Positions 16,728 to 24,924 of a stretch of DNA of 64,000 nt are shown here, one piece after another. The notes beneath the pieces are model-generated. The model did not search any database. It was given only the letters and a program-made list of their open reading frames with translations, and was not told the origin of the DNA. The DNA is from UKL13-2 sp043773745 (GTDB lineage Bacteria; Pseudomonadota; Gammaproteobacteria; Burkholderiales; Usitatibacteraceae): the NCBI GenBank assembly GCA_043773745.1, contig JAYVEV010000043.1, forward strand, positions 4,301 through 68,300. The letters run 5' to 3'. The position numbers were made by a program, and so were the translations under genes. Each line of letters starts with the position of its first letter. Position 1 is the first letter of the stretch.

Positions 16728-19700
16728 CTAAGAAGCTAGGTCTAACACCCCCGCCAGCGCTTCCCTCGCCCGCCGACTCGAAAAATAGGTATCAATATTC
16801 ACCAACGAAGCTTTGGACAGTGCATTCCACAGCGCCTCATCCGAGTGACCGCGGATCACCGCATCGGCAAACGCTTCCGGCGTATCGGCGACCAGTGCCT
16901 CGATGCCATCACGCAAAAACATGCCTTCAACCGACACGGTGGTGGCGACCACGGGCACTCCGTACTGCATGGAAATATTGATCTTGCCCTTCACGCCGGC
17001 GCCGTAGCGAAGCGGTGATATGGACAGCCGCGCACTTTGATAATAGGGCGCAACATCAGATACAAAACCGGCGATCACAAAATCAGGCGCGGCAAATTTT
17101 TGCAATGAAGGCGGCGCGTTGCTGCCAATCAGTGTGGTGACCAGTCCCGGCGCTTTTTGTCGAATAATCGGCAACACATTCTCGCAATACCAGGTCACCG
17201 CATCCAGATTCGGCGGGTGACGGAAACCCCCGATAAACAGAATGCCGCTGCGTTCAGAGAACGACTTGGGACCCGGCGTGGTGTCGTGAATGGTGGCGAC
17301 GATATGCACACGCACCTGCGGTGCCAGCGTATCCAGCAAGGCTTGCTCAACCGGACTGACCACCAGCGTGATATCCGACTTTGACATGATGTCCAGCTCT
17401 TGCACTTTCATTGCCTCGGCGGCAGCAATCAGACTTGGCTCGGGATTCAGCTCAGCCAGCCGTTGCTGACGCAGGAAATGCAGATCGACGGTATCAAACA
17501 CCAGCTTGGCGCGCGGCGCGACTCGCTTGACCAGATCAACATACTTCACCGCCACAGTTGCGCGCGACAGCACGATCACATCGTATTGCGCGGCAGTACG
17601 CTCCAGCAAAGCGGTGATGGATGAATAAAACGGATGCCACAACACCTCAACACCGAGCGCCTGAATTTGCTGCGTATACGGCTGCCGGTATTCAAGGTTA
17701 TCCGCCACAAAGGTTACTTTGCAGCCCATCGCCACCATGATTTTCAGCATCTCGAACATGCGCAGCGAGCCGGCATCTTGGTCCGGCGTTAGCATGCAGG
17801 CGTCTAGCACCAGCACGCGACGCTTCACATAGCGGTCACGCTCCAGATGCGGTGATAAACCATTGATGCGGTGCTTGGCGAGAACAGGGCGCCAGCGGTT
17901 TACGAATGTTTCCTGATTGATGACCTGATGCTTTTTGATGCCCTGAGTGAGATCAGTACCAGAGCTCTTGCCTTCAAAATGCACCACCACGGCGCAGGGC
18001 TGATAAAACACCCGCTTGCCCGCTGCGCGCACACGGAACGCCAAATCACCGTCCTCATAGTAGGCTGGCACATAAGCCTCATCAAAGCCGCCCAGCTCAT
18101 TCCAGAACTCGCGCCTAATCAGCAGGCAGGCACCCGAACAATAATCAGCTTCGCGTAAATAGTTGTATTCAGGTTTATCGGCTTTATCGTTGCGGCCGTA
18201 GTTCCAGCCGGAGCCATCACGCCAGATAATGCCGCCCGCTTCCTGCAATGAACCATCGGGATAAATCAGCTTGCAACCGACCATGCCGGTATTTTCCTGC
18301 TTGGCAAAAACATCCGCCATTTCCTGCAACCAGCCATCAGTGACAATAGTGTCGTTATTCAGCAGAACCAAAAATTCGCCACGGGCAATCTGTGCAGCTT
18401 TATTGCAATTGCGTAAAAAACCCAGATTGATTTCATTACGAACAATATTGACGCCCTGCACCACCGTCAGGGCTTCGGCTGCAGGTTCGGGCGAACAATC
18501 ATCAATGACAATAACTTCAATGGCGAGATCACCACAGGTCGCGGCAATGCTCTTGAGGCAGGTAAACGTCAGCAAATGCTGTGCATAGACCGGAATGATG
18601 ATGGAAAAGCGCGGCACATCATGATGCGGCACCACGAGTGGCGTTATCGCGGTTTCCAGCTGGTAGATCGGCCTGGATTCTCGCGGCGTTTCTGAACGTC
18701 GCGTGAGCTTTTCATGAACGCGCTTGCTGAGGGCGAATGCGCCTTCCTCTTTAAAAATCTGTGATGCCACCGCCATGCGGTGTGGTATCTGACGGGTGCT
18801 GAGCTTGGCATCTTTGGCGCGGAACATCAGCGATTTAATAACATGCGCAACGGTTCGCAATGGTGCCGTCATTCGCCAGAAGCGGCTTGAGTCGATTGCA
18901 TGGTAAGCCGCACGCGCCGCGTCGCGCTCACCTTCAAGCGTAGTGCGGGTATCTTCAAGCGCCATACGCGCCTCTTCAAGCGCCATACGCGCCTCTTCAA
19001 GCTCTGTGTCCAATGCCGCTAAATGTCGTTGCAAGACACCGTAATCGGCCTGCGCCTGCTGCAGCGATAAATTGAGATCATCCACGTCCTGATCGCGCAA
19101 GCGCAAGACGATATGCGCGGCTTCAGAGGATTCTCTGGCCGCAACAATTTCATGCTCGGCCTCATCAATACGGCGCACCAGCTCCTGGCGTGCTTCAAGT
19201 TGACCGCAGACTACGCCCAGGCTGTACAACTCAGGCAGCGAGTAAGTAACGCCCTCCTGTACTTTTTTGGGCGGATAAAAAAATGCCGCTTTCAAGGCCA
19301 GCTCTGGTGCAGAAGTCGGGACGACGGCTTCACCAAAGCCCGCCAAATATTGTGCAAGGTATTGAGCAGGTGTGGTGTGCGGAACGGGGCTCGTGTTTTT
19401 ATTGCCTGGTGGCAAAAAAGCGATGGATTGCAGCGCGTCATTCCACGCCTTGGGCGCGCTATTCCAGTCAAGCATGCTAGCTTGCGGGGCAGATTCGAGC
19501 CGCTCAATAAATGCGCCCAATCGGGAAGCAATAATCGGCAAACCCGCTGCCAGCGCAACACTCAGGGCGTATGAAAAACTTTCCGGAATTTGCGAAGGAA
19601 ATAAAAATGCATCGGCGCGCTCCAGCGCAATCAGTTCCGGCAAATCATGCTCTGCATAACTGCCTTTCACGGTAATCGGTAATGCCGGAAAGACCAATAA

Positions 19701-20531
19701 CGGCGCCACCGTCGGTCCCAGCACGACAAACTGCAACGGCAGATTGCGCGCCTGGGCATCCTGTGCGCACGCTTCAATAATATTAAGACCCTTGCTGGGC
19801 GTCATGCGGCCGAGCACCAGCACTTTGATTTTGCGCGGTACCTCAGCGGGATAATTGGCGACGGTTTCCGGATGTGGCCAAATCAAGGTTTGGATAGCCG
19901 GAAAATATTCAGCGATGCGGGCCGCAATATAGCGCGAGGGACAAATAACCCGGGCGGCTGACTCAAGCAGCCGCCGCATCCGGCTACGCCATTCATCGTT
20001 GGAGAGATGCCAGGCATGAGCAATCTTGCGCGTGGGCACAGTACCGCCTTCATCCAGATAATATTGCGGCGTCAGCGGAAAATGGTCGTGCAAAGTTATG
20101 TCGAGCGCAGCACCCAGCACGGCTGCCAGTCCCAAAATTTCCTGGGGATGGCCGTCAATATGGTGCAAATGAACCCGCGAAACCGGCAACGATTTTAAAA
20201 ACGCAACAAGCTGCGGGTATTCGGCAGCGCCCGAAAAATAGGCGGTCAGGTTTTCACCCGAGCTGGCCCATTGCAATGACAACACATCGGCACCGGCTGG
20301 TTTAAGTATCAACACTTCGGCGGTACCGGCTAACATCTTCACCAGATCCTGAATATGCCGCTCTGTCCCGCCGCCAAGTGAATGGGTGATGAAAACTATT
20401 TTAGGCAATGTCGATGCCGCCAGCCGTGCCAGCGCTGCATTACGTTCGTTGGGGTTTATGTCAGCGGAAGTGGCGGAAACAACAGTGGTCACGGGAGGGG
20501 AAGTCACGAGTGGTAGGCGATCAAAAATCAA
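16728..20531 (-). CDS. Three-domain glycosyltransferase (GT4 - coiled coil - GT2 - GT4)
   Basis: 1267 residues. Residues about 40-370 form a GT4-type GT-B domain (FITHSLGGGTERHIQDL; SQIPESFSYALSVALAAGLP). About 440-560 is a coiled coil with the heptad run EEARMALEEARMALEDTRTT. About 640-880 is a GT2 domain (FSIIIPVYAQHLLTFTCL; LLNNDTIVTDGWLQEM, where an Asn-Asp pair takes the DxD place). About 900-1265 is a second GT-B domain (LDACMLTPDQDAGSLRMF; SISPLRYGAGVKGKINISMQYGVPVV). Such multi-domain enzymes build long surface polysaccharides or glycosylate surface proteins. A good -10 box lies 30 bases upstream. The coiled coil may set spacing or oligomerisation. Confidence 0.87.
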   Translation of the reverse strand: MIFDRLPLVTSPPVTTVVSATSADINPNERNAALARLAASTLPKIVFITHSLGGGTERHIQDLVKMLAGTAEVLILKPAGADVLSLQWASSGENLTAYFSGAAEYPQLVAFLKSLPVSRVHLHHIDGHPQEILGLAAVLGAALDITLHDHFPLTPQYYLDEGGTVPTRKIAHAWHLSNDEWRSRMRRLLESAARVICPSRYIAARIAEYFPAIQTLIWPHPETVANYPAEVPRKIKVLVLGRMTPSKGLNIIEACAQDAQARNLPLQFVVLGPTVAPLLVFPALPITVKGSYAEHDLPELIALERADAFLFPSQIPESFSYALSVALAAGLPIIASRLGAFIERLESAPQASMLDWNSAPKAWNDALQSIAFLPPGNKNTSPVPHTTPAQYLAQYLAGFGEAVVPTSAPELALKAAFFYPPKKVQEGVTYSLPELYSLGVVCGQLEARQELVRRIDEAEHEIVAARESSEAAHIVLRLRDQDVDDLNLSLQQAQADYGVLQRHLAALDTELEEARMALEEARMALEDTRTTLEGERDAARAAYHAIDSSRFWRMTAPLRTVAHVIKSLMFRAKDAKLSTRQIPHRMAVASQIFKEEGAFALSKRVHEKLTRRSETPRESRPIYQLETAITPLVVPHHDVPRFSIIIPVYAQHLLTFTCLKSIAATCGDLAIEVIVIDDCSPEPAAEALTVVQGVNIVRNEINLGFLRNCNKAAQIARGEFLVLLNNDTIVTDGWLQEMADVFAKQENTGMVGCKLIYPDGSLQEAGGIIWRDGSGWNYGRNDKADKPEYNYLREADYCSGACLLIRREFWNELGGFDEAYVPAYYEDGDLAFRVRAAGKRVFYQPCAVVVHFEGKSSGTDLTQGIKKHQVINQETFVNRWRPVLAKHRINGLSPHLERDRYVKRRVLVLDACMLTPDQDAGSLRMFEMLKIMVAMGCKVTFVADNLEYRQPYTQQIQALGVEVLWHPFYSSITALLERTAAQYDVIVLSRATVAVKYVDLVKRVAPRAKLVFDTVDLHFLRQQRLAELNPEPSLIAAAEAMKVQELDIMSKSDITLVVSPVEQALLDTLAPQVRVHIVATIHDTTPGPKSFSERSGILFIGGFRHPPNLDAVTWYCENVLPIIRQKAPGLVTTLIGSNAPPSLQKFAAPDFVIAGFVSDVAPYYQSARLSISPLRYGAGVKGKINISMQYGVPVVATTVSVEGMFLRDGIEALVADTPEAFADAVIRGHSDEALWNALSKASLVNIDTYFSSRRAREALAGVLDLAS
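18960..19001 (-). repeat. Two perfect 21-base tandem repeats inside the glycosyltransferase coiled coil
   Basis: The unit at 18960-18980 is repeated exactly at 18981-19001. Each unit encodes seven residues, one coiled-coil heptad (LEEARMA). In-frame gain or loss of a unit would change coiled-coil length by one heptad without a frameshift. Confidence 0.85.
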
Positions 20532-20553
20532 ACATGGCGGACAAATAAATCGA

Positions 20554-20566
20554 TGTAACGATTATA
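20554..20566 (-). promoter_or_regulatory. Probable promoter of the large glycosyltransferase gene
   Basis: On the minus strand a perfect TATAAT (20561-20566 on the plus strand as ATTATA) lies 30 bases before the ATG at 20531. No good -35 box sits at the right distance. The rest of 20567-20720 shows no gene; it holds the boundary to the relic integron. Confidence 0.4.
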
Positions 20567-20720
20567 AGCGAGCCAGCTATATTTTCATTTTTCTGACGCA
20601 GTGAACGGCAGAACTGGCATCACATCGGAAAGCCACTTACCAATACTGGCGAGGCGTTTGGGGAAAAAAGGCTCGGGAAGGCTCTGCAGTGCTGGTGTTT
20701 TAAAATTTTAACGCTTCAAC

Positions 20721-21143
20721 TCATTGGGTAGTAGTTGGCAAAAATCCCTGTTGTTCTGTGGATGTTGGCACGGTTGCCAGCTCCGCCAGCCATGGCAGCG
20801 CAGAACCCTGCCAAATCTGAATGGCTGGCTTTAGTTGAGCCCGTTGCTTGACGCAGCCTAAACGTATGATGACCGAGGTGGGGTTCTCGTGAGCTGTGGC
20901 GTAAAGAGGCGTGCCGCAATTCGGGCAAAACACTTGCGCCATGCGAATACCGTGCTTTGTGAAGACATAGCTTTTCGGCGAGCCGCAGATTTTGAATGTG
21001 CCGATGGGCGCCTCGGCAACGGCTCGGAAAGGCGAACCAGATAGGACTTGACAAGCAGCGCAGTGGCACATCACAACTTGGGCCGGGTCGATTTCTGCGG
21101 AGAACGATATTTGCTCACAGTGGCAGGCACCGTTTATGAGCAT
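20721..21143 (-). CDS. GFA/CENP-V family protein (cassette gene 3 of relic integron)
   Basis: 140 residues. Zinc-binding cysteines follow the GFA pattern: GACHCEQISF, VVMCHCAACQVLSG and VFCPNCGTPLYA. The fold is that of glutathione-dependent formaldehyde-activating enzyme (Gfa), but most family members have no proven enzyme activity and a role in formaldehyde chemistry is not shown here. GFA genes are common cargo of integron cassettes. The gene begins 38 bases after the attC site of the preceding cassette and runs in the same direction as the other two cassette genes. Its own downstream attC is absent or truncated. Confidence 0.85.
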   Translation of the reverse strand: MLINGACHCEQISFSAEIDPAQVVMCHCAACQVLSGSPFRAVAEAPIGTFKICGSPKSYVFTKHGIRMAQVFCPNCGTPLYATAHENPTSVIIRLGCVKQRAQLKPAIQIWQGSALPWLAELATVPTSTEQQGFLPTTTQ

Positions 21144-21180
21144 GATGAACCCCTATAAGGTGCAGCGAAGAATTCGTGCC

Positions 21181-21243
21181 ACCTAGCTGCTTGAGTTAAA
21201 CCACCGCTGGAGGTGGTCGGCTGCAACGGGGGGGGCGTTAGCC
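21181..21243 (-). other. Integron attC site downstream of the EthD cassette
   Basis: In gene direction the site runs from R'' GGCTAAC (21237-21243) to R' GCTAGGT (21181-21187, one base from GTTRRRY). Inside lies a CCACC/GGTGG stem. The plus-strand CTTGAGTTAA (21190-21199) and GTCGGCT (21217-21223) match the inner boxes of classical 60-base attC sites such as that of aadA1. Length is 63 bases, and it starts 40 bases after the EthD stop. This is a recombination site for an IntI integrase. Confidence 0.78.
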
Positions 21244-21283
21244 GCCTCACTAGTGGCGATGCAGTCAGTTCTGGTGCAGAGAG

Positions 21284-21598
21284 TTACCCCACCACTACTT
21301 CGCTAATCTGGATCACCGGCGACAGATCAGTGTAGTTCGCAATGTCGCCCATGATCTCCTGTGCATGAGGCCCGAATCCGCTTTGAAATGCGTCAACCGA
21401 ATCGCAGAAAATGTGACACATGCCAACGTAGGTTGCCGGAGCCCCCGGTGTTCCACCAGCCAATCCCTTATCAACTGTGTAGTACTTGCAGTAATCTCCC
21501 ATTCGAGCCTTAACAAGCGGCATATGCTTGTCGCGGTAGTACTCGTGATTGAATCGAGCCGCGGGGGTATTTGCATACATCACGCTAACTTTGATCAT
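21284..21598 (-). CDS. EthD-family small protein (cassette gene 2)
   Basis: 104 residues from the ATG at 21596-21598, which has GGAGAC about eight bases upstream; a longer frame reaches 21649 but would run toward the attC site. It has the dimeric alpha/beta-barrel pattern of EthD proteins: IKVSVMYANTP, YYRDKHMPLVKARMG and the C-terminal VGMCHIFCDSVDAFQSGFG. EthD-like proteins occur next to ether- or alkane-degradation enzymes and as single-gene integron cassettes; the reaction is unknown. The gene is framed by two attC sites (21655-21747 and 21181-21243), so it is one complete gene cassette. Confidence 0.82.
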   Translation of the reverse strand: MIKVSVMYANTPAARFNHEYYRDKHMPLVKARMGDYCKYYTVDKGLAGGTPGAPATYVGMCHIFCDSVDAFQSGFGPHAQEIMGDIANYTDLSPVIQISEVVVG

Positions 21599-21654
21599 TT
21601 CTTGTCTCCAGTTGGTGGTGTTGTCAGAGCGAGAAGCGCAATCATACATTCATA

Positions 21655-21747
21655 GCCCAACGCCGAGCTAGCATTCGGGAGCCCCATATCGCCGCCGTTC
21701 AACGGCGCGCGGCTTTTTTGGCAGCCGTTAAAACGGCTTGTTATGGC
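21655..21747 (-). other. Integron attC site downstream of cassette gene 1
   Basis: In gene direction it begins with R'' GCCATAAC (21740-21747), 11 bases after the stop of the membrane-protein gene, and ends with a perfect R' GTTGGGC (21655-21661). Internal inverted repeats (GCCGTT/AACGGC, twice) give a folded 93-base site. R'' is exactly complementary to GTTATGGC at 22307-22314, the start boundary of the same cassette. This is what integron biology predicts, because both come from the same circular cassette. Confidence 0.78.
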
Positions 21748-21758
21748 GCATGCCTCCC

Positions 21759-22265
21759 TCACTGCTTCAGCTTCCTGTCTTCGCGCTTTACATCAGCCAT
21801 TGCCTCGGGTTCCAGTTCCTCCGCAAAGCGATTTAGACGGATGAATAAACCCCAGGCGGCCAATAGTACTCCAACAGCGGCGATGAGAGCCGCGGCGTAT
21901 TGAAGCTGCAAGGGGTCTTCATGAATCGCTTTGAAGGTCGCCACCAGACCCTCTATCGCTAGGGCCACCATTACCACCACAAAGAATCGCGACAGGAATC
22001 GGCGGACGCGCGTTGGTGCGCTGATATCCGCACCGCGTATGACTTCCTCTTCTGCAATCGTTTGTGCGATTTGAAGTGCAACAACCGCTGCTGCAAGCAA
22101 TCCCACACCTTCGATGATTTGCTGAGCTGCGGCGCTGTCTAGGCCGCCCATAAAAGCCTGCCAGCCCATGCGAGAGGCGATGATGATCAATATGATCGCA
22201 GCGCAGACGAAGAGGGCTGCTATGAGGCCATGAATAACGCCAAATAGTCTCAGTACGGTTTTCAT
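21759..22265 (-). CDS. Small integral membrane protein (cassette gene 1), function unknown
   Basis: 168 residues from the ATG at 22263-22265, which is preceded by GAGG. A frame extending to 22346 would cross the cassette boundary and is rejected. Four hydrophobic segments are visible (about 8-32, 50-70, 100-120, 130-155), with a positively charged loop RRFLSRFF and a charged C-terminal tail ending REDRKLKQ. No family motif is recognised. Start and stop both lie just inside the cassette limits (22307-22314 and 21740-21747), so the gene arrived as an integron cassette. Confidence 0.7.
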   Translation of the reverse strand: MKTVLRLFGVIHGLIAALFVCAAIILIIIASRMGWQAFMGGLDSAAAQQIIEGVGLLAAAVVALQIAQTIAEEEVIRGADISAPTRVRRFLSRFFVVVMVALAIEGLVATFKAIHEDPLQLQYAAALIAAVGVLLAAWGLFIRLNRFAEELEPEAMADVKREDRKLKQ

Positions 22266-22306
22266 TTTTGGCCTCGGCAATCTACTGAGGGACGGAAGCG
22301 GTTTTC

Positions 22307-22314
22307 GCCATAAC
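22307..22314 (-). other. attI-like junction: start boundary of the first integron cassette
   Basis: On the minus strand this reads GTTATGGC, an insertion-point core (GTT) where the first cassette joins the integron platform. It is the exact complement of the R'' box of the same cassette's attC (21740-21747). The stretch from here to the intI remnant (22315-22393) is the expected place for attI; I see no further defined site in it. Confidence 0.6.
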
Positions 22315-22393
22315 GCAATATATGCCAAAAAACCTGCGGCATACATCCGGAACTGCAGAGTGTATCTGACATATAAACCCCATCGAAAATGGG

Positions 22394-22651
22394 TTGACTG
22401 CTAGTTTTGAGGCTAACTTACCGGATATAAATGTCTTTATAAAATCTACAAAATCACGCACCACACCGCTTAAGTTTATTCATTTACTGGCTCAAGTACA
22501 GTCAAGAATTCGTTATATGCACTATAGCTCAAGCACGGAAAAAATCTATCGCTTGGGCGTGCTTTTCATCCGCTGCAATGCAGTTAAAAAAATAGATGGA
22601 CCGCCGGACACCAATCGCACCAATCAAGCCCTATCCCGCGAGGCAAAATAA
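22394..22651 (+). pseudogene. intI: Truncated integron integrase remnant (intI N-terminus)
   Basis: The frame from a TTG at 22394 gives about 66 residues that read as the start of an IntI tyrosine recombinase. LLAQVQSRIRYMHYSSSTEK (22484-22543) aligns with the core-binding SAM-like domain of IntI (pattern LLDQVRE.IR..HYS.RTE.AY). After FIRCNAVKK (about 22591) similarity ends, and the frame runs into the 3' end of the convergent transporter gene and stops at 22651. The whole catalytic domain (R-H-R-Y residues) is missing. The remnant points away from the cassettes, as intI always does, so it is the inactive platform gene of this array. Confidence 0.72.
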
Positions 22652-23565
22652 ATGCCCGCAAGCAACACGGTGAATCCGACCAATTGCAGCTGCGCAAATT
22701 GCTCTCCGAAAATCCACCATGCGAGCAGCGATGAGCCAATTGGCTCACCTAAAATGACGATGGCAATAAAAGTGGCGGGGATGTGCTTGAGCGACCAATT
22801 GATGCCACTGTGGCCTAGCAATTGCGGGCCAAGACCCAGCCCCAACAGACACAGCCAGGCCAGCAACGAGTAGCCTGCCAACGCGTTGCCGCTAGCCCAT
22901 GTCATCAGCAGCAAGACCAGCGCTGCAGTGCTGTAAGTCAACACGATATAAGGCAATAAGGACATGGTTCTGCGCAGGCGCCGACCAATCAACAAATAAC
23001 CGCAAACCGTTAGCGAGCCGATTAGTGCAAGCGTGTTACCGAGCGGCGGATTGGTGCCGCTGGATTGGCTCGCCAAATGCGCATCGGAGGCAAAGATAAA
23101 TGCGCTGCCGATAATCGCAGCGGCAATGCCAAGCAATAACCATCTGCCGAGTTTCTCGCGAAATACCCACCATGAAAATAATGCTATCCAGATCGGATTG
23201 GTGGTCACCAACGCAACGCTGCTGGCCACGGAGGTATAGCTTAATGATGAAATCCACGCGGCAAAATGGGCCGCCAGAAATATGCCAGATGCTATGGCCA
23301 GCCATAAATCCTGTTGGCTGATTTTGGTCAGTTCTGCGCGGGTATCCGGCTTTGCTGCCACCACCACGATCAGCACCAGCGCCGCAATGCCGAGCCGCCA
23401 GGTTGCGATGGCAAGAGACGACACACCCTCCCCTTGTGCGAAGCGAATCATGATCGCCGCACTGGATACCACGAGAACCGAGGCGCCCAGTACGGCGAGG
23501 CTGGCCCACTTTGAGGGAGCCGGTGATGGCGACGACAATGGCGATGAGGGCTGCATCACGGTCAT
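22624..23565 (-). CDS. EamA/DMT-superfamily exporter (RhaT/YdcZ-like permease)
   Basis: 313 residues with ten predicted membrane segments in two EamA repeats (about 25-155 and 175-308). Typical signatures are ATWRLGIAALVL, SYTSVASSVALVTTNPIWIALFSW and, in the second repeat, HIPATFIAIVILGEPIGSSLLAWW. Members export amino acids, nucleobases or other small metabolites; the substrate is not predictable. The gene is 37 bases downstream of purA in the same direction, so it may be cotranscribed with it. Its 3' end overlaps the truncated integron integrase on the other strand, which marks where the integron platform was cut. Confidence 0.85.
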   Translation of the reverse strand: MTVMQPSSPLSSPSPAPSKWASLAVLGASVLVVSSAAIMIRFAQGEGVSSLAIATWRLGIAALVLIVVVAAKPDTRAELTKISQQDLWLAIASGIFLAAHFAAWISSLSYTSVASSVALVTTNPIWIALFSWWVFREKLGRWLLLGIAAAIIGSAFIFASDAHLASQSSGTNPPLGNTLALIGSLTVCGYLLIGRRLRRTMSLLPYIVLTYSTAALVLLLMTWASGNALAGYSLLAWLCLLGLGLGPQLLGHSGINWSLKHIPATFIAIVILGEPIGSSLLAWWIFGEQFAQLQLVGFTVLLAGIYFASRDRA

Positions 23566-23602
23566 GCGCTAAACCAGTGATGCCGCCTTACACAAACAGT
23601 CA

Positions 23603-24895
23603 TCAAGCAAATGGTTGCTGCAGTACGATCGTCTCTTCACGATCAGGCCCGGTAGAAACGAGCGCGATCGGCGCACCAACCAGCGTTTCCAAACGACGCA
23701 GATAATTCTGCGCATTTTTGGGCAGCTTGTTCCAATCGCTGATGCCGACCGTGCTATCTGACCATCCGGCGTGATCTTCATAAATCGGCGTACACGAAGC
23801 AATGTTTTCCGCACCATAGGGAAGAATGTCCACGCTTGCGCCATTGACTTTGTAGCCGGTGCAAATGCGCAACGTCTCAAGACCGTCCAGCACATCAAGC
23901 TTGGTAATACATAAGCCCGACAAGCCATTGATTTGAGCAGCACGTTTCAATGCAGCCGCATCAAACCAACCGCAGCGGCGCGGACGACCCGTTACCGAGC
24001 CATATTCATTGCCACGCTTACGAAGGGCCTCGCCCACATCGTCTTCTAGCTCGGTCGGGAAGGGGCCGGAGCCGACGCGTGTGGCATAGGCTTTGGTAAT
24101 GCCCAACACATAGTTCAATGCCTGTGGCCCCACACCGGCACCCGCCGACGCCTGGCCCGCCAGACAATTTGACGAGGTGACAAAAGGATAAGTGCCGTGA
24201 TCGACATCGAGCAAGGCCGCCTGCGCGCCTTCAAACAAGAGCTGCTTACCAGCCGCCATCAATTGATGTAATTCGGCCGAGACATCGGCGATCATCGGCT
24301 TTAAGCGTTCCGCCATTGCCAGCGTTGGCTCATAAACTGATTCGAGGCTGACGGGTGCAGCCTTCAGATAATGCGTCAAAACAAAATTGTGATAATCGAG
24401 CACTTCAACCAATTTATCGCGGAACCGCTCAGGGAACAGCAAATCATTAACGCGAATTGCGCGGCGCGCCACTTTGTCCTCATAGGCCGGGCCAATACCC
24501 CGCCCGGTGGTGCCTAATTTGTCAGCGCCGAGCTTGAGTTCACGCGCCTGATCAAGCGCCACGTGATACGGCAGAATCAGCGGGCACGCTTGTGAAATCC
24601 GCAACCGCGAAATAACTTCCAGCCCAGACGCAGTTAGCTCGTCAATTTCTTGCAGCAGCGCAGCCGGAGAAAGCACGACGCCATTGCCGATAAAACAAAT
24701 AACGTGGGGGTGAAGCATACCGGACGGGATTAAACGCAGAATCGTTTTTTTTCCATTGACGACCAGCGTATGACCCGCGTTATGGCCGCCTTGAAAACGA
24801 ACAACACCGGCGACTTCATCGGTCAGCCAATCGACAATCTTGCCCTTGCCTTCATCGCCCCACTGCGTGCCGATCACCACTACATTTTTTGCCAT
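23603..24895 (-). CDS. purA: Adenylosuccinate synthase
   Basis: 430 residues, the normal length. The N-terminus GTQWGDEGKGKIVDWL is the PurA P-loop with catalytic Asp, and FQGGHNAGHT carries the catalytic His. QGGHNAGHT, GTTGRGIGPAYEDK and VGSGPFPTE are family signatures. PurA joins IMP and aspartate with GTP to form adenylosuccinate, the committed step to AMP, in the cytoplasm. A good ribosome site (AAGGA) precedes the ATG. It follows hisZ by 29 bases, in the order hisZ-purA usual for betaproteobacteria. Confidence 0.98.
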   Translation of the reverse strand: MAKNVVVIGTQWGDEGKGKIVDWLTDEVAGVVRFQGGHNAGHTLVVNGKKTILRLIPSGMLHPHVICFIGNGVVLSPAALLQEIDELTASGLEVISRLRISQACPLILPYHVALDQARELKLGADKLGTTGRGIGPAYEDKVARRAIRVNDLLFPERFRDKLVEVLDYHNFVLTHYLKAAPVSLESVYEPTLAMAERLKPMIADVSAELHQLMAAGKQLLFEGAQAALLDVDHGTYPFVTSSNCLAGQASAGAGVGPQALNYVLGITKAYATRVGSGPFPTELEDDVGEALRKRGNEYGSVTGRPRRCGWFDAAALKRAAQINGLSGLCITKLDVLDGLETLRICTGYKVNGASVDILPYGAENIASCTPIYEDHAGWSDSTVGISDWNKLPKNAQNYLRRLETLVGAPIALVSTGPDREETIVLQQPFA

Positions 24896-24924
24896 TTTTG
24901 AAATCCTTTTTGAAATCTGCTGAG

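Noticed and set aside
22266..22346. Longer N-terminus for the membrane protein of cassette 1
   Set aside because: The extension crosses the cassette boundary at 22307-22314, and the ATG at 22265 has its own ribosome site.
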